This document shows positions 37,367-46,087 of a stretch of DNA of 64,000 nt, piece by piece. Position numbers and translations under genes: made by a program. The notes under the pieces are model-generated. The model did not search any database. It was not told the DNA's origin and saw only the letters and a program-made list of their open reading frames with translations. The stretch is from Nocardioides agariphilus (GTDB taxonomy: Bacteria; Actinomycetota; Actinomycetes; Propionibacteriales; Nocardioidaceae). Location: contig NZ_JADKPO010000004.1 of assembly GCF_015352445.1 (NCBI RefSeq), positions 124,001 to 188,000 on the forward strand. The letters run 5' to 3'. The stretch's first letter is position 1; each line of letters begins with the position of its first letter.

Positions 37367-38086
37367 TCAGCGGGTCGCGAAGAAGAACTTCAAGGACTGC
37401 GCACCGGCTTTGCGCGGGTCCTCGTCCCACTGATAGCCCTTCAGGTCCTTCACGCCCTTGACGCGCACGATGAACGTGAGCGGTGCGGGCAGGGTCCTGT
37501 TGGGGTTGATGGTGATCGTCCGGGTCCCGGCGTTGTAGGTGATCCGCGAGCGGATCCGCGTCCCGTTGCCCACGAGCCAGACCGTGGTGGCGTTGACCGT
37601 CGCCGCCTTCACGCGCTCACTGGCCTTGATGGTGACGTTGGTGAGCGGTGAGATCCCGGTCATCCCCCGCGGGGGCGAGACGAACGCGGCCCGGGGGCCG
37701 ATCGCGAGCTTGATGGTGTCGCTGACGACCTCGGACTCGTTGCCGGCGCCGTCCTTGAACTGGGCGTAGACCCTCTTGGTGCCCTCGCCTCCGGAGATGC
37801 GCCAGGCCGCCGTGGCGGCGTACGGCTGGTAGGCGGAGAAGGTCACGCCGTCGTTGCTGAACCGCATGTCGGTGACACCCGATCCCGGATCTGGGTCGAG
37901 CGCCGTGAGCGTGAGCGTGACGGCCCTGATCGAGACCCTGCCTGCGCCCGCGTTGATCACGACGGTCCCGGCCGGGCTCACCGTGTCGGGCACGAGGGAG
38001 TGAGCAGCTGAGGGACCCAGCAGCGACGCAGCCGTGAGTACGGCGAGTGCGGATGCCGCCAGGTGTGCACGACGAGGGATGTCCAT
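37367..38086 (-). CDS. Secreted Ig-like/SbsA-type domain protein
   Basis: A 239-residue protein with a signal peptide (to about residue 28, HLAASALAVLTAASLLGPSA). A beta-sandwich module follows (MRFSNDGVTFSAYQPY, then TKRVYAQFKDGAGNESEVVS) and then a bacterial Ig/SbsA-like module (SPPRGMTGISPLTNVTIKAS to PRKAGAQSLKFFFATR). The same two modules end the larger secreted protein at 50955-52676. A structural or adhesive surface role is plausible. TACCGT 6 nt upstream supports the ATG at 38086. Confidence 0.82.
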   Translation of the reverse strand: MDIPRRAHLAASALAVLTAASLLGPSAAHSLVPDTVSPAGTVVINAGAGRVSIRAVTLTLTALDPDPGSGVTDMRFSNDGVTFSAYQPYAATAAWRISGGEGTKRVYAQFKDGAGNESEVVSDTIKLAIGPRAAFVSPPRGMTGISPLTNVTIKASERVKAATVNATTVWLVGNGTRIRSRITYNAGTRTITINPNRTLPAPLTFIVRVKGVKDLKGYQWDEDPRKAGAQSLKFFFATR

Positions 38087-38092
38087 GTGCGG

Positions 38093-38098
38093 ACGGTA
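38093..38098 (-). promoter_or_regulatory. -10 hexamer TACCGT for the secreted Ig-like gene
   Basis: TACCGT lies 6 nt before ATG 38086 on the minus strand. Confidence 0.45.
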
Positions 38099-38250
38099 GA
38101 GCAGGAACCAGCCTCGCGGCACGCGAACGCGATCAGAGCCTCAGGTCGCCGTCGCCCCCGGCGAGCCTTAGCCCGATCGGACCATCGACACGCGGCCCGG
38201 CTTCTAGCAGGCTCCGTGCCAAGGTCTGTCCACTCATGAGGGGAACACAC

Positions 38251-38859
38251 GTGAACAACGCAGCTCCGGCCATGACGCGCCGCGCACGCCTCGGGCGCCA
38301 CCTGAGCAGGAACATCATCGGTTACCTCGCCCTGCTGATCGCCGTCTCCTTGACCCCGCTTCCCGCCTGGGCGGCTGCAGCCATCGGCACGGCACAGATC
38401 AAGAACGGCGCGGTGACCACACCGAAGCTCCACGGGGGTGCCGTGACCAGTCCCAAGATCAAGGCCAACGCGGTCAACGGCGCCAAGGTCAAGGACGGCA
38501 CGATCGGGAAGGCGGATCTTGCCGCCGCAGCCCAGGGCTTCACGACCATCGTGACCAAGACCTCGAGCACGGCCAACGTGGCCGCCGGTGCCTCGCATCA
38601 GGCGACCGTGGTCTGCGGCGCCGACCAGGTCGCCATCGGCGGGGGCGGGTACGCCACCCCGGACGGCATCGTCCTGCTCGGCACGACGGCCGGCGAGGTG
38701 ACCAAGAGCCACCCGACCAGCCCGATCACCATCGGCAACTTCACCTTCACCTCCGCGTCCGGCGACGGCGTGGCGCCCACCGGCTGGCGGACCACCGTCA
38801 AGAACACCGAGGCGACCGCGCAGACCGTCGTCCACTACGCCATCTGCGCAGGCAAGTAG
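38251..38859 (+). CDS. Membrane-anchored or secreted protein with lysine-rich repeat
   Basis: A 202-residue protein starting at GTG 38251, which has GAGGGG 8 nt upstream; ATG 38236 would add five residues. An N-terminal hydrophobic segment (NIIGYLALLIAVSLTPLPAW) acts as signal or anchor. A short repeat follows: IKNGAVTTPKL, GGAVTSPKIK, NAVNGAKVKDGTIGKADL. Such 'IKNGxVTxxKI' repeats are common in actinobacterial envelope proteins of unknown function. The C-terminal domain (about 100-202) has two Cys (VVCGAD, YAICAGK) that could form a disulfide. It diverges from the Ig-like gene and converges on tig. Confidence 0.75.
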   Translation: MNNAAPAMTRRARLGRHLSRNIIGYLALLIAVSLTPLPAWAAAAIGTAQIKNGAVTTPKLHGGAVTSPKIKANAVNGAKVKDGTIGKADLAAAAQGFTTIVTKTSSTANVAAGASHQATVVCGADQVAIGGGGYATPDGIVLLGTTAGEVTKSHPTSPITIGNFTFTSASGDGVAPTGWRTTVKNTEATAQTVVHYAICAGK

Positions 38860-38881
38860 ACCCAGCCGGTCGTGCATCGCA

Positions 38882-38918
38882 GGACCTGCCCGGCGGCCAG
38901 AGGTCGCCGGGCGGGTCC
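38882..38918. terminator. Bidirectional terminator hairpin
   Basis: Arms of 14 nt, GGACCTGCCCGGCG and CGCCGGGCGGGTCC, pair with one G/T position around a 9-nt loop. The hairpin fills the gap between the convergent envelope-protein gene and tig, and probably ends both transcripts. Confidence 0.8.
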
Positions 38919-38930
38919 GCTCGAGCGGGC

Positions 38931-40358
38931 TCAGAGACGAGCGGCGGCCGTCGTGGGCTCGCTGTCCCCGGCTGCGGGCTCGGCAGAGTTCTCGGGGGCC
39001 TCGGGGTCGGCCGACTCGTCGACCGGCTCGCCGATGGTGCCGTCGGGCCGGAGGTTCTTGAGGTCCAACACGTTGCCCGAGGCGTCGGTGACGGTGGCGC
39101 TCTCCACGAGCTGGGCCAGCGCCTTGCCCCGGCGGATCTCCTGGACCATCTCGGGGATGTGGTTGTGCTCGAGCATGTGGTTGATGAACGCCTGCGGGTC
39201 CTCGCCGGACTGCTGGGCGCGACGGAGCAGGTGCTCCTGCAGCTCGTCTTGGCTGACGCCAAGCTCCTCCTTGGTCGCGACCTCGTCGAGGAGCAGCTGC
39301 GCGACGACCGCGTCTCGTACCCGACGCTCGAGGTCGGCCTCGAACTCCTCCTCGGTCTGGCCCTCGTCCTCGAGGTACTTCTCCAACGGGATGCCGGCGT
39401 AGGCGAGCTGCTGCTCGATGTTGCTGCGGCGTGAGTTGAGCTCGTCGGTCACGACGGTCTCGGGCAGGGGCACGTCGACGCGCTCGAGGAAGGCCTCCAG
39501 CACGGCGTCGCGGGCAGCAGCCGCCTGCTCCAGGCGCTTGCCGCGTCCCAGACGCTCGCGTACGTCGGCGGTCAGCTCCTCGACGGTGTCGAACTCCGAG
39601 GCCAGCTGGGCGAACTCGTCGTCGAGCTCGGGCAGCTCCTGCTCCTGGACCTTGCTGACCTTGACCCGCACCTCGACGTCCTGGCCGACCAGGTCTCCGC
39701 CGACGAGCTGCGAGCTGAAGGTCTTCTCCTCCTCGGCCGTCATGCCGGCCAGCGCCTCGTCGAGCCCGTCGAGCATCCCGCCGCGGCCGACCTTGTAGGA
39801 CATCCCGGTCAGCTCCGCACCGTCGACGGTTGCGCCATCTTGCTGGGCCACCAGGTCGATGACCACGAAGTCGCCGTCGGCAGCGGCCCGGTCGACGTCG
39901 ACCAGGGTCGCGAACCGCTCACGCAGCGCCTGCACCTGCTCCTCGACCTCGTCGTCGCTGACCGTGACGTCCTCGACCTCGGCGGTCAGGTCGTCGTAGG
40001 CCGGCAACTCGATCTCGGGCTTCACGTCGACCTCGGCGGTGAACTCGAGGGACTGGTTGTCCTCGATCCGGGTGACCTCGATCTCCGGCTGCGCCAGCGG
40101 CTGGAGGTCGTTGTCCTGCAGCGCCTGGATGTAGAGCTGCGGCAACGCGTCGTTGATCGCCTGGTCGAGGATGGCACCGCGGCCCACCTGACGGTCGATG
40201 ACCATAGGGGGCACCTTGCCGCGCCGGAAGCCCGGCACGTTGATCTGCTGGGCGATGGTCTTGTACGCCTTGTCGAGGCTCGGCTTGAGCTCCTCGAAGG
40301 GCACCTCGACGGTGAGCTTGGCCCGGGTCGGGCTCAAGGTCTCGACGGCGCTCTTCAC
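38931..40358 (-). CDS. tig: Trigger factor
   Basis: Ribosome-bound chaperone. The 475-residue protein has the N-terminal ribosome-docking signature VPGFRRGKVPP (about 41-51), an FKBP-type PPIase domain in the middle (DGDFVVIDLVAQQDGATVDG) and a long helical chaperone arm, ending in a low-complexity acidic tail (about 440-475). The frame opens at ATG 40373, but AGGAG lies 8 nt before the GTG at 40358, which gives the normal N-terminus VKSAVETLSPTRAKLTVEV. It lies upstream of clpP1P2X as in other actinobacteria, but here with four intervening genes or gene parts. Confidence 0.96.
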   Translation of the reverse strand: MKSAVETLSPTRAKLTVEVPFEELKPSLDKAYKTIAQQINVPGFRRGKVPPMVIDRQVGRGAILDQAINDALPQLYIQALQDNDLQPLAQPEIEVTRIEDNQSLEFTAEVDVKPEIELPAYDDLTAEVEDVTVSDDEVEEQVQALRERFATLVDVDRAAADGDFVVIDLVAQQDGATVDGAELTGMSYKVGRGGMLDGLDEALAGMTAEEEKTFSSQLVGGDLVGQDVEVRVKVSKVQEQELPELDDEFAQLASEFDTVEELTADVRERLGRGKRLEQAAAARDAVLEAFLERVDVPLPETVVTDELNSRRSNIEQQLAYAGIPLEKYLEDEGQTEEEFEADLERRVRDAVVAQLLLDEVATKEELGVSQDELQEHLLRRAQQSGEDPQAFINHMLEHNHIPEMVQEIRRGKALAQLVESATVTDASGNVLDLKNLRPDGTIGEPVDESADPEAPENSAEPAAGDSEPTTAAARL

Positions 40359-40415
40359 AGGGTGTCTCCTCATGTTCTGGTGGCTGCTGGTGGTTCGGCC
40401 GTTGCTGGCAACTCG

Positions 40416-40488
40416 TCGGGGCGACAGGACTCGAACCTGCGATCTCCTGCTCCCAAAGCAGGCGCGCTAGCCACTACGCTACGCCCCG
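40416..40488 (-). tRNA. tRNA-Pro (anticodon TGG)
   Basis: On the minus strand the acceptor stem is CGGGGCG/CGCCCCG with discriminator A. The anticodon arm CCTGC-TTTGGGA-GCAGG carries anticodon TGG, and the T-arm contains GGTTCGAGTCC. The cloverleaf is complete and CCA is not encoded. Confidence 0.95.
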
Positions 40489-40535
40489 CCAGGCTGGCTG
40501 CATCCCACGGTCATGCTGTGGTCACAGCGCCTGAG

Positions 40536-40606
40536 AGCGGATGACGGGAATCGAACCCGCGTAGCCAGTTTGGAAGACTGGGGCTCTACCATTGAGCTAC
40601 ATCCGC
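40536..40606 (-). tRNA. tRNA-Gly (anticodon TCC)
   Basis: Acceptor stem GCGGATG/CATCCGC, D-arm GCTCAATGGTAGAGC, anticodon arm CCAGT-CTTCCAA-ACTGG with anticodon TCC, and T-arm GGTTCGATTCC. It is 71 nt long with no encoded CCA, and is codirectional with tRNA-Pro and tig. Confidence 0.95.
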
Positions 40607-40693
40607 GCAGCCCGCATCGTGCCACAGGAGCAGCGCGCGACCCCAACCAGCGGCCGCCTCGAAACGGTGGGATCCAGGCCTCGGTCCAGCTCC

Positions 40694-41821
40694 TCAGGCC
40701 ATCCGGTGGACCAGCAGCAACGCGCGGTCGTCGTCGCGAGAACCCAGGCGGTCCACGAGCCTGTCGACGCGGTCGGCCTGGGTGGCCGGGGCGCCGTGCA
40801 GGGCCTTCTCGGCCTCGCCGATCAGCCGGTCGATGCCGAGCTCGATCTCCCGCTTGGCGGTCTCGACGAGCCCGTCGGTGTAGAGCAAGAGGGCATCGCC
40901 GGGTCGCATCACGCCGCGCACGCTCTCGAACTCGGCGCCCTCGATGAGACCGAGGACCGGACCGTCGCTCTGCAGGGCGGTCCAGCGGCCGCTGCCGGCG
41001 GCGAAGTGCATGCACGGCGGATGACCAGCGGTCCAGACCTCGAAGTGGCCGCTGGCCAGGTCGAGGGAGAGCTGCACGCCCGTGGCGAACCCCTCGTCCC
41101 ACCGGTGGCCGAGCAGGTAGTGATTGGCAGCGGTCAGGAACTCATGGGGTGGTACGGCGGTGATCAGGCCGCCGAACGCGCCCGAGAGCAGCAGGGCCCG
41201 GGTCGCCGCCGCGTCGCCCTTGCCGGACACGTCGACCACCGCGACGTCGAGGCGACCCTTGGTGGCCGAGGCGACGATGAAGTCGCCGGCGAACAGCGTC
41301 CCCCCGGCAGAGCGCAGTGCCGACTGCGCCACCCATTGGTGCGGGAGCTCGGGCAGTCGACCGTAGCGCTGGATGCGGTCGCGCAGGTCGACGAGCATCG
41401 ACTCCCCCTGGGCGCCGGCCACGCCCAGGCGCGCGCGCCGGTTGGAGGTCACCAGCACCAGCACGCACAGCGCGAGGATGATCACCACGGCGACCCAGGT
41501 GCGCTGCGTCGGAACCACGAGCCGCGGTATCGACGCGACCGTGACCGCCGCGAGGAAGGCCAAGAAGCCCGGCACGTAGCGGGGGCTCAGGAACAGGCTC
41601 GACAGGATCAGCGGGATCACCAGGACGTTGAGCGGCACGTAGTCGGGAAAGCCGATGGTGCCGACGGCCAACAGCAGGGTGAAGACGAGCAGGCCGAAGA
41701 GTGGGCCCTTGGGCGGCGCGGCCGGGTCATCGAGGGACTTCCAGGCTGCTGCGAGTCGGCCGGCGAGCTGGGCGGGAACGCGTGCGGGGGCGACCGATCG
41801 CGACTTCGGCGCTCCACTCAT
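40694..41821 (-). CDS. Membrane-bound PP2C/SpoIIE-type serine phosphatase
   Basis: A 375-residue protein with four or five N-terminal membrane segments (about residues 40-130) and a C-terminal PPM/SpoIIE phosphatase domain. Metal-binding motifs are FAGDFIVAS, VVDVSGKGDAAA and the late GDALLLYTDGLVE. It lacks PAS/GAF sensors and a HATPase domain. It probably dephosphorylates an anti-sigma-factor antagonist, but no partner gene is nearby. It follows the glycosylase gene by 28 bp and may share its operon. Confidence 0.9.
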   Translation of the reverse strand: MSGAPKSRSVAPARVPAQLAGRLAAAWKSLDDPAAPPKGPLFGLLVFTLLLAVGTIGFPDYVPLNVLVIPLILSSLFLSPRYVPGFLAFLAAVTVASIPRLVVPTQRTWVAVVIILALCVLVLVTSNRRARLGVAGAQGESMLVDLRDRIQRYGRLPELPHQWVAQSALRSAGGTLFAGDFIVASATKGRLDVAVVDVSGKGDAAATRALLLSGAFGGLITAVPPHEFLTAANHYLLGHRWDEGFATGVQLSLDLASGHFEVWTAGHPPCMHFAAGSGRWTALQSDGPVLGLIEGAEFESVRGVMRPGDALLLYTDGLVETAKREIELGIDRLIGEAEKALHGAPATQADRVDRLVDRLGSRDDDRALLLVHRMA

Positions 41822-41849
41822 GGTCGTGATCCCGTCCGGTCGTTGGCGA

Positions 41850-42707
41850 TCACTGTACGGCGCGCGACCGGAACCGCGGCTGACAATGCCCACACCAGAA
41901 CAGATTCCTCCCGGCCAGCACCTGGGTGCGCACGCGTCGGCCGCAGACGTGGCACGACTGGCCCGCACGCCGGTAGACATAGACCTCGCCGCCGTGGTCG
42001 TCGTCTCGCGCGGCACGGCCCATCGCATCCGGCGTGTGCTCGGGGCGCACCGTGTCGATGGTGCCGGTCTTGACCCCCTCGTGCATGAGCAGCACGAGGT
42101 CGTCCCAGACCGCCAGCCACTGCCGGGCGCGCAACGTGCGACCCGGTCGCAGCGGATCGAGCCGGTGCCGAAACAGCACCTCGGCGCGGTAGACGTTGCC
42201 GACACCGGCCACGACCTCCTGGTCCATCAGCAGGTCGCCGATCGGGCGCGAGCTGCGGCTGATGCGCGACCAGGCGCGCCCGGGGTCGGCGTCGTCGCGC
42301 AACGGGTCGGGGCCGAGCCGGCCGATGACGTCCTCGCGGCGAGCCGTGGTCACCAGGTCGCAGACGATGGCACCGCGCAGGTCGGCGTAGGACGCGGGCA
42401 GCCCGCGCGTGGTCAGGCGCAGGCGGACCTGTCCGACCGGCAGCGGGATCTCGTCGACGTCGGCGTGCACGTCGAGCTGGCCGATCAGCCCGAGGTGGAT
42501 GTGGATCACGCGCTCCCCGTCGAAGGGAGCGTCGAACTCGATGAACAGGTGCTTGCCCGCTGCCTCGGCGCCGACGATCGTGGCACCGTCGACCAGCGCC
42601 GCTGACCCCGCGAACCGGCCTTGCGGACTGGTGACCGAGACCTGCCGACCGGTGAACGCCGCACCGATCTCGTGGGCCAGCCGGTGCAGCGTGTGACCCT
42701 CAGGCAT
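41850..42707 (-). CDS. nei: Fpg/Nei family DNA glycosylase (endonuclease VIII type)
   Basis: Removes oxidised bases and cleaves at abasic sites. The 285-residue protein starts MPEGHTLHRLA, giving the catalytic Pro2 and Glu3 after Met removal. It has the H2TH region MDQEVVAGVGNVYRAEVLF and a C-terminal zinc finger with CHVCG and CGHCQ. PEGHT is the Nei-like form rather than PELPEV of Fpg. ATG 42707 is therefore the start, although the frame opens 21 bp earlier. It overlaps rpiB by 8 bp. Confidence 0.93.
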   Translation of the reverse strand: MPEGHTLHRLAHEIGAAFTGRQVSVTSPQGRFAGSAALVDGATIVGAEAAGKHLFIEFDAPFDGERVIHIHLGLIGQLDVHADVDEIPLPVGQVRLRLTTRGLPASYADLRGAIVCDLVTTARREDVIGRLGPDPLRDDADPGRAWSRISRSSRPIGDLLMDQEVVAGVGNVYRAEVLFRHRLDPLRPGRTLRARQWLAVWDDLVLLMHEGVKTGTIDTVRPEHTPDAMGRAARDDDHGGEVYVYRRAGQSCHVCGRRVRTQVLAGRNLFWCGHCQPRFRSRAVQ

Positions 42708-43221
42708 CAGCGGGGTCAGCGGGGTCATCGGCCCCAGGACCAGCCTGGGCCGAAGAGGGCAAGGGCGGCAGGTCGTGGGTGCGCTCGTAGTCGGCCATCA
42801 TCGCGATCCGGCGCGCGTGGCGCTCCTCACCGCTGAAGGGCGTGGCCAAGAAGACCTCGACGAAGCGCGTCATCTCGTCGAGGGAGTGCATGCGTCCGCC
42901 GACCGCGATGACCTGGGCGTCGTTGTGCTCGCGCGCGAGCGTCGCCGTCTCCTCGGACCACACCAGCGCGCTGCGGATGCCGGCCACCTTGTTGGCCGCC
43001 ATCTGCTCGCCGTTGCCCGAGCCGCCGATCACCACCCCCAGGCTGCCCGGCTCGGCCGCGACGGCCTCGGCGGCGCGGATGCAGAACACGGGGTAGTCGT
43101 CGAGGGCGTCGTAGACGAACGGCCCGTGGTCGACCGGCTCGTAGCCGTGCTCGGTCAGCCAGGCCACCAGGTGGGCCTTGAGGTCGAGACCGGCATGGTC
43201 GCAGCCGAGGTGCACGCGCAT
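42700..43221 (-). CDS. rpiB: Ribose-5-phosphate isomerase B
   Basis: Interconverts ribose 5-phosphate and ribulose 5-phosphate. The 173-residue protein begins MRVHLGCDHAGLDLKAHL and has the active-site loop GGSGNGEQMAANKV. The Glu there is the base used by mycobacterial-type RpiB, and no Cys occupies the equivalent E. coli position. The C-terminus carries an Ala/Pro/Asp-rich tail of about 15 residues. Confidence 0.94.
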   Translation of the reverse strand: MRVHLGCDHAGLDLKAHLVAWLTEHGYEPVDHGPFVYDALDDYPVFCIRAAEAVAAEPGSLGVVIGGSGNGEQMAANKVAGIRSALVWSEETATLAREHNDAQVIAVGGRMHSLDEMTRFVEVFLATPFSGEERHARRIAMMADYERTHDLPPLPSSAQAGPGADDPADPADA

Positions 43222-43227
43222 GCGCGG

Positions 43228-43233
43228 AGTCTA
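43228..43233 (-). promoter_or_regulatory. -10 hexamer TAGACT for leaderless rpiB
   Basis: TAGACT lies 6 nt before ATG 43221 on the minus strand; it would drive rpiB, nei and possibly the phosphatase gene. Confidence 0.5.
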
Positions 43234-43269
43234 GGGAACCGCAGCCCAGCACTGGCCACGCTTCTCAGG

Positions 43270-44154
43270 TCACCCGCTCCGGGCGGCGTTCGCGAGGTAC
43301 GCCGCCACCGCCAGCACGGTGGTCTGCGCAGCGTCGAAACGGTCGTGGCGGTAGTAGCCGTGGATCTGCCCCAGGCAACGAAAGCCCGTCACCCTCACGC
43401 CGTCCTCGGCCAGTCGGCGTACGAGCTCCTCCCCCTCGTCGCGGAGGGGATCGTGCTCGGCCGTGACGACCAGGGTCGGCGGCAGGCCACCCAGCCGGTC
43501 GGAGAGCAGGGGGGCGAGGTCGGGACTCTCGAGGTCGGCCTTGTCGGCGGCGTACTGCTGCCAGTACCAGGCCGCCTCGCGGGGGTCGAAGCCCTCGGCA
43601 TGGGTCCGGTAGGAGGCGAACGCCGCCGTGGGGTCGAGGAACGGGTAGACCAGCGCGAGGGCGGTGACCATGCGCGGATGGCGCAGCGCTGCCACGAGAG
43701 CGAGGTTCGCGCCGGCCGAGTCGCCGTGCAGCAACAGCGGTCCGGCGAGCTCCTCACGCGTGGGGACCCACGCGAGCGCGGCGTCCAGGTCCTCCACGGC
43801 CGCCGGGAACCGGTGCTCGGGGGCCAGGCGGTAGTCGATGCTCAGCACCCGGATCCCTGCCCGGTTGGCCAGCCACCGGGCGAGGGCGTCGTGGACCTCC
43901 ACGTCGTTGAACACGAACCCGCCGCCGTGGGCGTGCACCACCACTCCTGGCCCGGCGCCGTCGGGGGTGTACAGGCGCGCCGGCACGCCGCCCGCGTCGA
44001 CGTCCTCGACCGCTGCCACGTGCTCGCGAGGCTCGGCAGCCGCCAGGGCCCTGGCGGCTGCTCGCTCAGCGGGGACGTCGAAGCTCTCGGCCCAGATCGG
44101 GGTCGTGCCAGCGTGTGCCTCGATCTCTGCCAGGGCTTGGGGATGTAGCGCCAT
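43270..44154 (-). CDS. Alpha/beta hydrolase (HSL-type esterase)
   Basis: A 294-residue esterase/lipase with the oxyanion motif HGGG (76-79), nucleophile elbow GDSAG (Ser146), an Asp in TAEHDPLRDEG and a His in GQIHGYYRH. This is the hormone-sensitive-lipase family layout, acting on short acyl esters; the physiological substrate is unknown. It diverges from the metallopeptidase gene across 30 bp. Confidence 0.93.
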   Translation of the reverse strand: MALHPQALAEIEAHAGTTPIWAESFDVPAERAAARALAAAEPREHVAAVEDVDAGGVPARLYTPDGAGPGVVVHAHGGGFVFNDVEVHDALARWLANRAGIRVLSIDYRLAPEHRFPAAVEDLDAALAWVPTREELAGPLLLHGDSAGANLALVAALRHPRMVTALALVYPFLDPTAAFASYRTHAEGFDPREAAWYWQQYAADKADLESPDLAPLLSDRLGGLPPTLVVTAEHDPLRDEGEELVRRLAEDGVRVTGFRCLGQIHGYYRHDRFDAAQTTVLAVAAYLANAARSG

Positions 44155-44171
44155 GGAACCGGATTGTGACG

Positions 44172-44177
44172 TAGCCT
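44172..44177 (+). promoter_or_regulatory. -10 hexamer TAGCCT for the leaderless metallopeptidase gene
   Basis: TAGCCT lies 7 nt before GTG 44185 in the 30-bp divergent gap. It supports this start. Confidence 0.5.
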
Positions 44178-44184
44178 CCGGCGC

Positions 44185-45480
44185 GTGGCCGGGGACGCTC
44201 GAGCGCTGATCGCGATCGCCGCGCTCATCGAGCTGCTGGCCGGATGCAGCAACGAAGCCAGTGTCCCCCGCTCTGCCACCACGAGTCCGGGGTCCGCGTC
44301 CTCGTCCCCGACGGGCAACGGGAAGTTCCAGCCGACCGACGAGGACCGGGCCGCCATCCGCAAGCTCCTCGATCGGCGTGCGCAGGCTCTGGAGAAGGGC
44401 GACCGGAAGGCCTTCATGGCCACCGTCGACCCGGGCAACAAGGTGCTCATGCACCAGCAGGGGCTGGTCTTCGACAACCTCCAGAAGCTGCCGGTGGAGC
44501 AGGTCGGCTACGACGTCGACGACGCCTCCGGATGGGTGCCAGCCAAGGTCAAGGGCAACGACCCCGTGTTCCGTCCGCGAGTGCTCGAGCAGGTCCGGCT
44601 CGACATCGACACCCGCTCCGTCACCAACGTCGTCGAGAACACCTTCGTGCGTCGTGATGGCACGTGGTTGCTCGGCGCCGAGAGCGTGCCGGGCAAGTAC
44701 GCCGACGACGACGCCCAGTGGCGCCCGTGGGGAGGTGCCGTGCCGATCGCGGTCGCCCGCACCGGTCGCCTCATCGTCGTCGTGGACGAGAAGCGCGCCG
44801 ACACGGCTGGCGACCTCGCGGCCGAGATGACCGACTACATCGGCTTCGTGGCCGACGCGCTCGATGTCGAGCCGCAGTACGACGTCCTGGTCGACGCCAC
44901 CAGCGTCGGCGATGCCCTGTCCATGAGCACGTTGAAGGACGAGCAGGCCGCAGCCGTCTCCAGGACGGTCTTCAGCTTCGGCATCGAGGAGGGACACGGC
45001 ATCGCCGGAGCACGGATCGTCGTGAACCCCGAGATGACCGATCGCATCGTCACGGACCCCGAGATCATGCGGCACGAGCTGACGCACTACCTGACCGCGC
45101 GCAGGCTGGCGGCCGCTCCGTCCTGGGTGGTCGAGGGCATCGCCGAATGGGCGTCGACCGCACCGGCCAGCCTCGACGACCTCAGGATCGACGCCGACGC
45201 CCTCAAGCACACGCTCGGGACCCATCACCGGCTCCCGACGACGGGGGTCTGGGGCATCGACCCCACGGCCGACTACCTGATCGCCCGGGCAGCGGTCACC
45301 CGCATCGTGGACGACTACGGGGTCGAGAAGGTCTTCGAGATGGGCGAGACCTACCGGCGGATCTCGGGCGACGACCCGGACGAGAAGTCCGACCGCGTGA
45401 TCCGGAAGGTGCTCGGCATCTCGAAGGACGAGCTCGTCCGGCTGGCGTTCGCAGACCTCGCGGCCATGCAGACCCGTTGA
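44185..45480 (+). CDS. Lipoprotein with HExxH zinc-metallopeptidase domain
   Basis: A 431-residue protein with a short signal ending in a lipobox (LLAGC, Cys at about 21), a Ser/Thr/Pro linker, an NTF2-like segment (about 55-180) and a C-terminal metallopeptidase-like domain. H297-E-L-T-H301 and E317 in WVVEGIAEW give a gluzincin-style HExxH...E metal site. The substrate is unknown; it may process or trim proteins at the outer face of the membrane. It converges on the SDR gene with a 7-bp gap. Confidence 0.85.
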   Translation: MAGDARALIAIAALIELLAGCSNEASVPRSATTSPGSASSSPTGNGKFQPTDEDRAAIRKLLDRRAQALEKGDRKAFMATVDPGNKVLMHQQGLVFDNLQKLPVEQVGYDVDDASGWVPAKVKGNDPVFRPRVLEQVRLDIDTRSVTNVVENTFVRRDGTWLLGAESVPGKYADDDAQWRPWGGAVPIAVARTGRLIVVVDEKRADTAGDLAAEMTDYIGFVADALDVEPQYDVLVDATSVGDALSMSTLKDEQAAAVSRTVFSFGIEEGHGIAGARIVVNPEMTDRIVTDPEIMRHELTHYLTARRLAAAPSWVVEGIAEWASTAPASLDDLRIDADALKHTLGTHHRLPTTGVWGIDPTADYLIARAAVTRIVDDYGVEKVFEMGETYRRISGDDPDEKSDRVIRKVLGISKDELVRLAFADLAAMQTR

Positions 45481-45487
45481 GAGCCGG

Positions 45488-46087
45488 TCAGTAGCCGACC
45501 CTGAGGACCTCACCGCTCGCCGTGCCCTCGATCGACTCCACGTAGGCACGTGCCGCGTCGGCCACCGGGATGGGCGTGGCGCCCGGGAACATCGCGCCGT
45601 AGGCGTCCCAGGCCTCCTCGAAGACGGTGGCGCTGACCGCGTTGATCCGCAGGCCTCTCGGAAGCTCGATCGCAGCAGACCTGACGAAGGCATCGATGCC
45701 GCCGTCGACGGTCGAGGCGATGGGGCTGGTCGGCACCGGCTCGGCCGACAAGATCCCCGAGACGAGCGTGAACGAGCCGCCGTCGCTGACGTGGTCGATA
45801 CCCAGCCGGACCAGCTCGACCTGGCCGAGGAGCTTGTCGCGTACGCCGGTCAGCCACTGCTCGGAGGTGAGCTCGGTCAGCGCGCCGTAGGGCGTCTTCC
45901 CGGCCGTGCACACCACGGCGTCGACCGTGCCGACGGAGGCGTAGAGCCCGGCAACGGACGCGGAGTTGGTGAGGTCGATGTAGTGCTGGGAGGTGCGGGA
46001 CGCCTCGAGGACCTCGTGGCGGTCGGCGAGCGCAGCGACCACGGCCCGACCGAGGCGACCGCTCGCCCCCACGACCAGCACCCTCAT
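45488..46087 (-). CDS. Short-chain dehydrogenase/reductase
   Basis: A 199-residue, short SDR with the dinucleotide motif [20 protein letters not shown] at the N-terminus. The usual YxxxK is not obvious: the segment after [15 protein letters not shown] reads [20 protein letters not shown], in which Tyr and Lys are replaced. Relatives with this form exist (for example some 'short chain dehydrogenase' proteins near 200 residues), so activity is uncertain. The ATG overlaps the metG stop (ATGA), so expression is coupled to metG. Confidence 0.85.
   Translation of the reverse strand: MRVLVVGASGRLGRAVVAALADRHEVLEASRTSQHYIDLTNSASVAGLYASVGTVDAVVCTAGKTPYGALTELTSEQWLTGVRDKLLGQVELVRLGIDHVSDGGSFTLVSGILSAEPVPTSPIASTVDGGIDAFVRSAAIELPRGLRINAVSATVFEEAWDAYGAMFPGATPIPVADAARAYVESIEGTASGEVLRVGY

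Noticed and set aside
40607-40693. A third tRNA upstream of tRNA-Gly
   Set aside because: No cloverleaf or T-arm sequence is present in these 87 bp.
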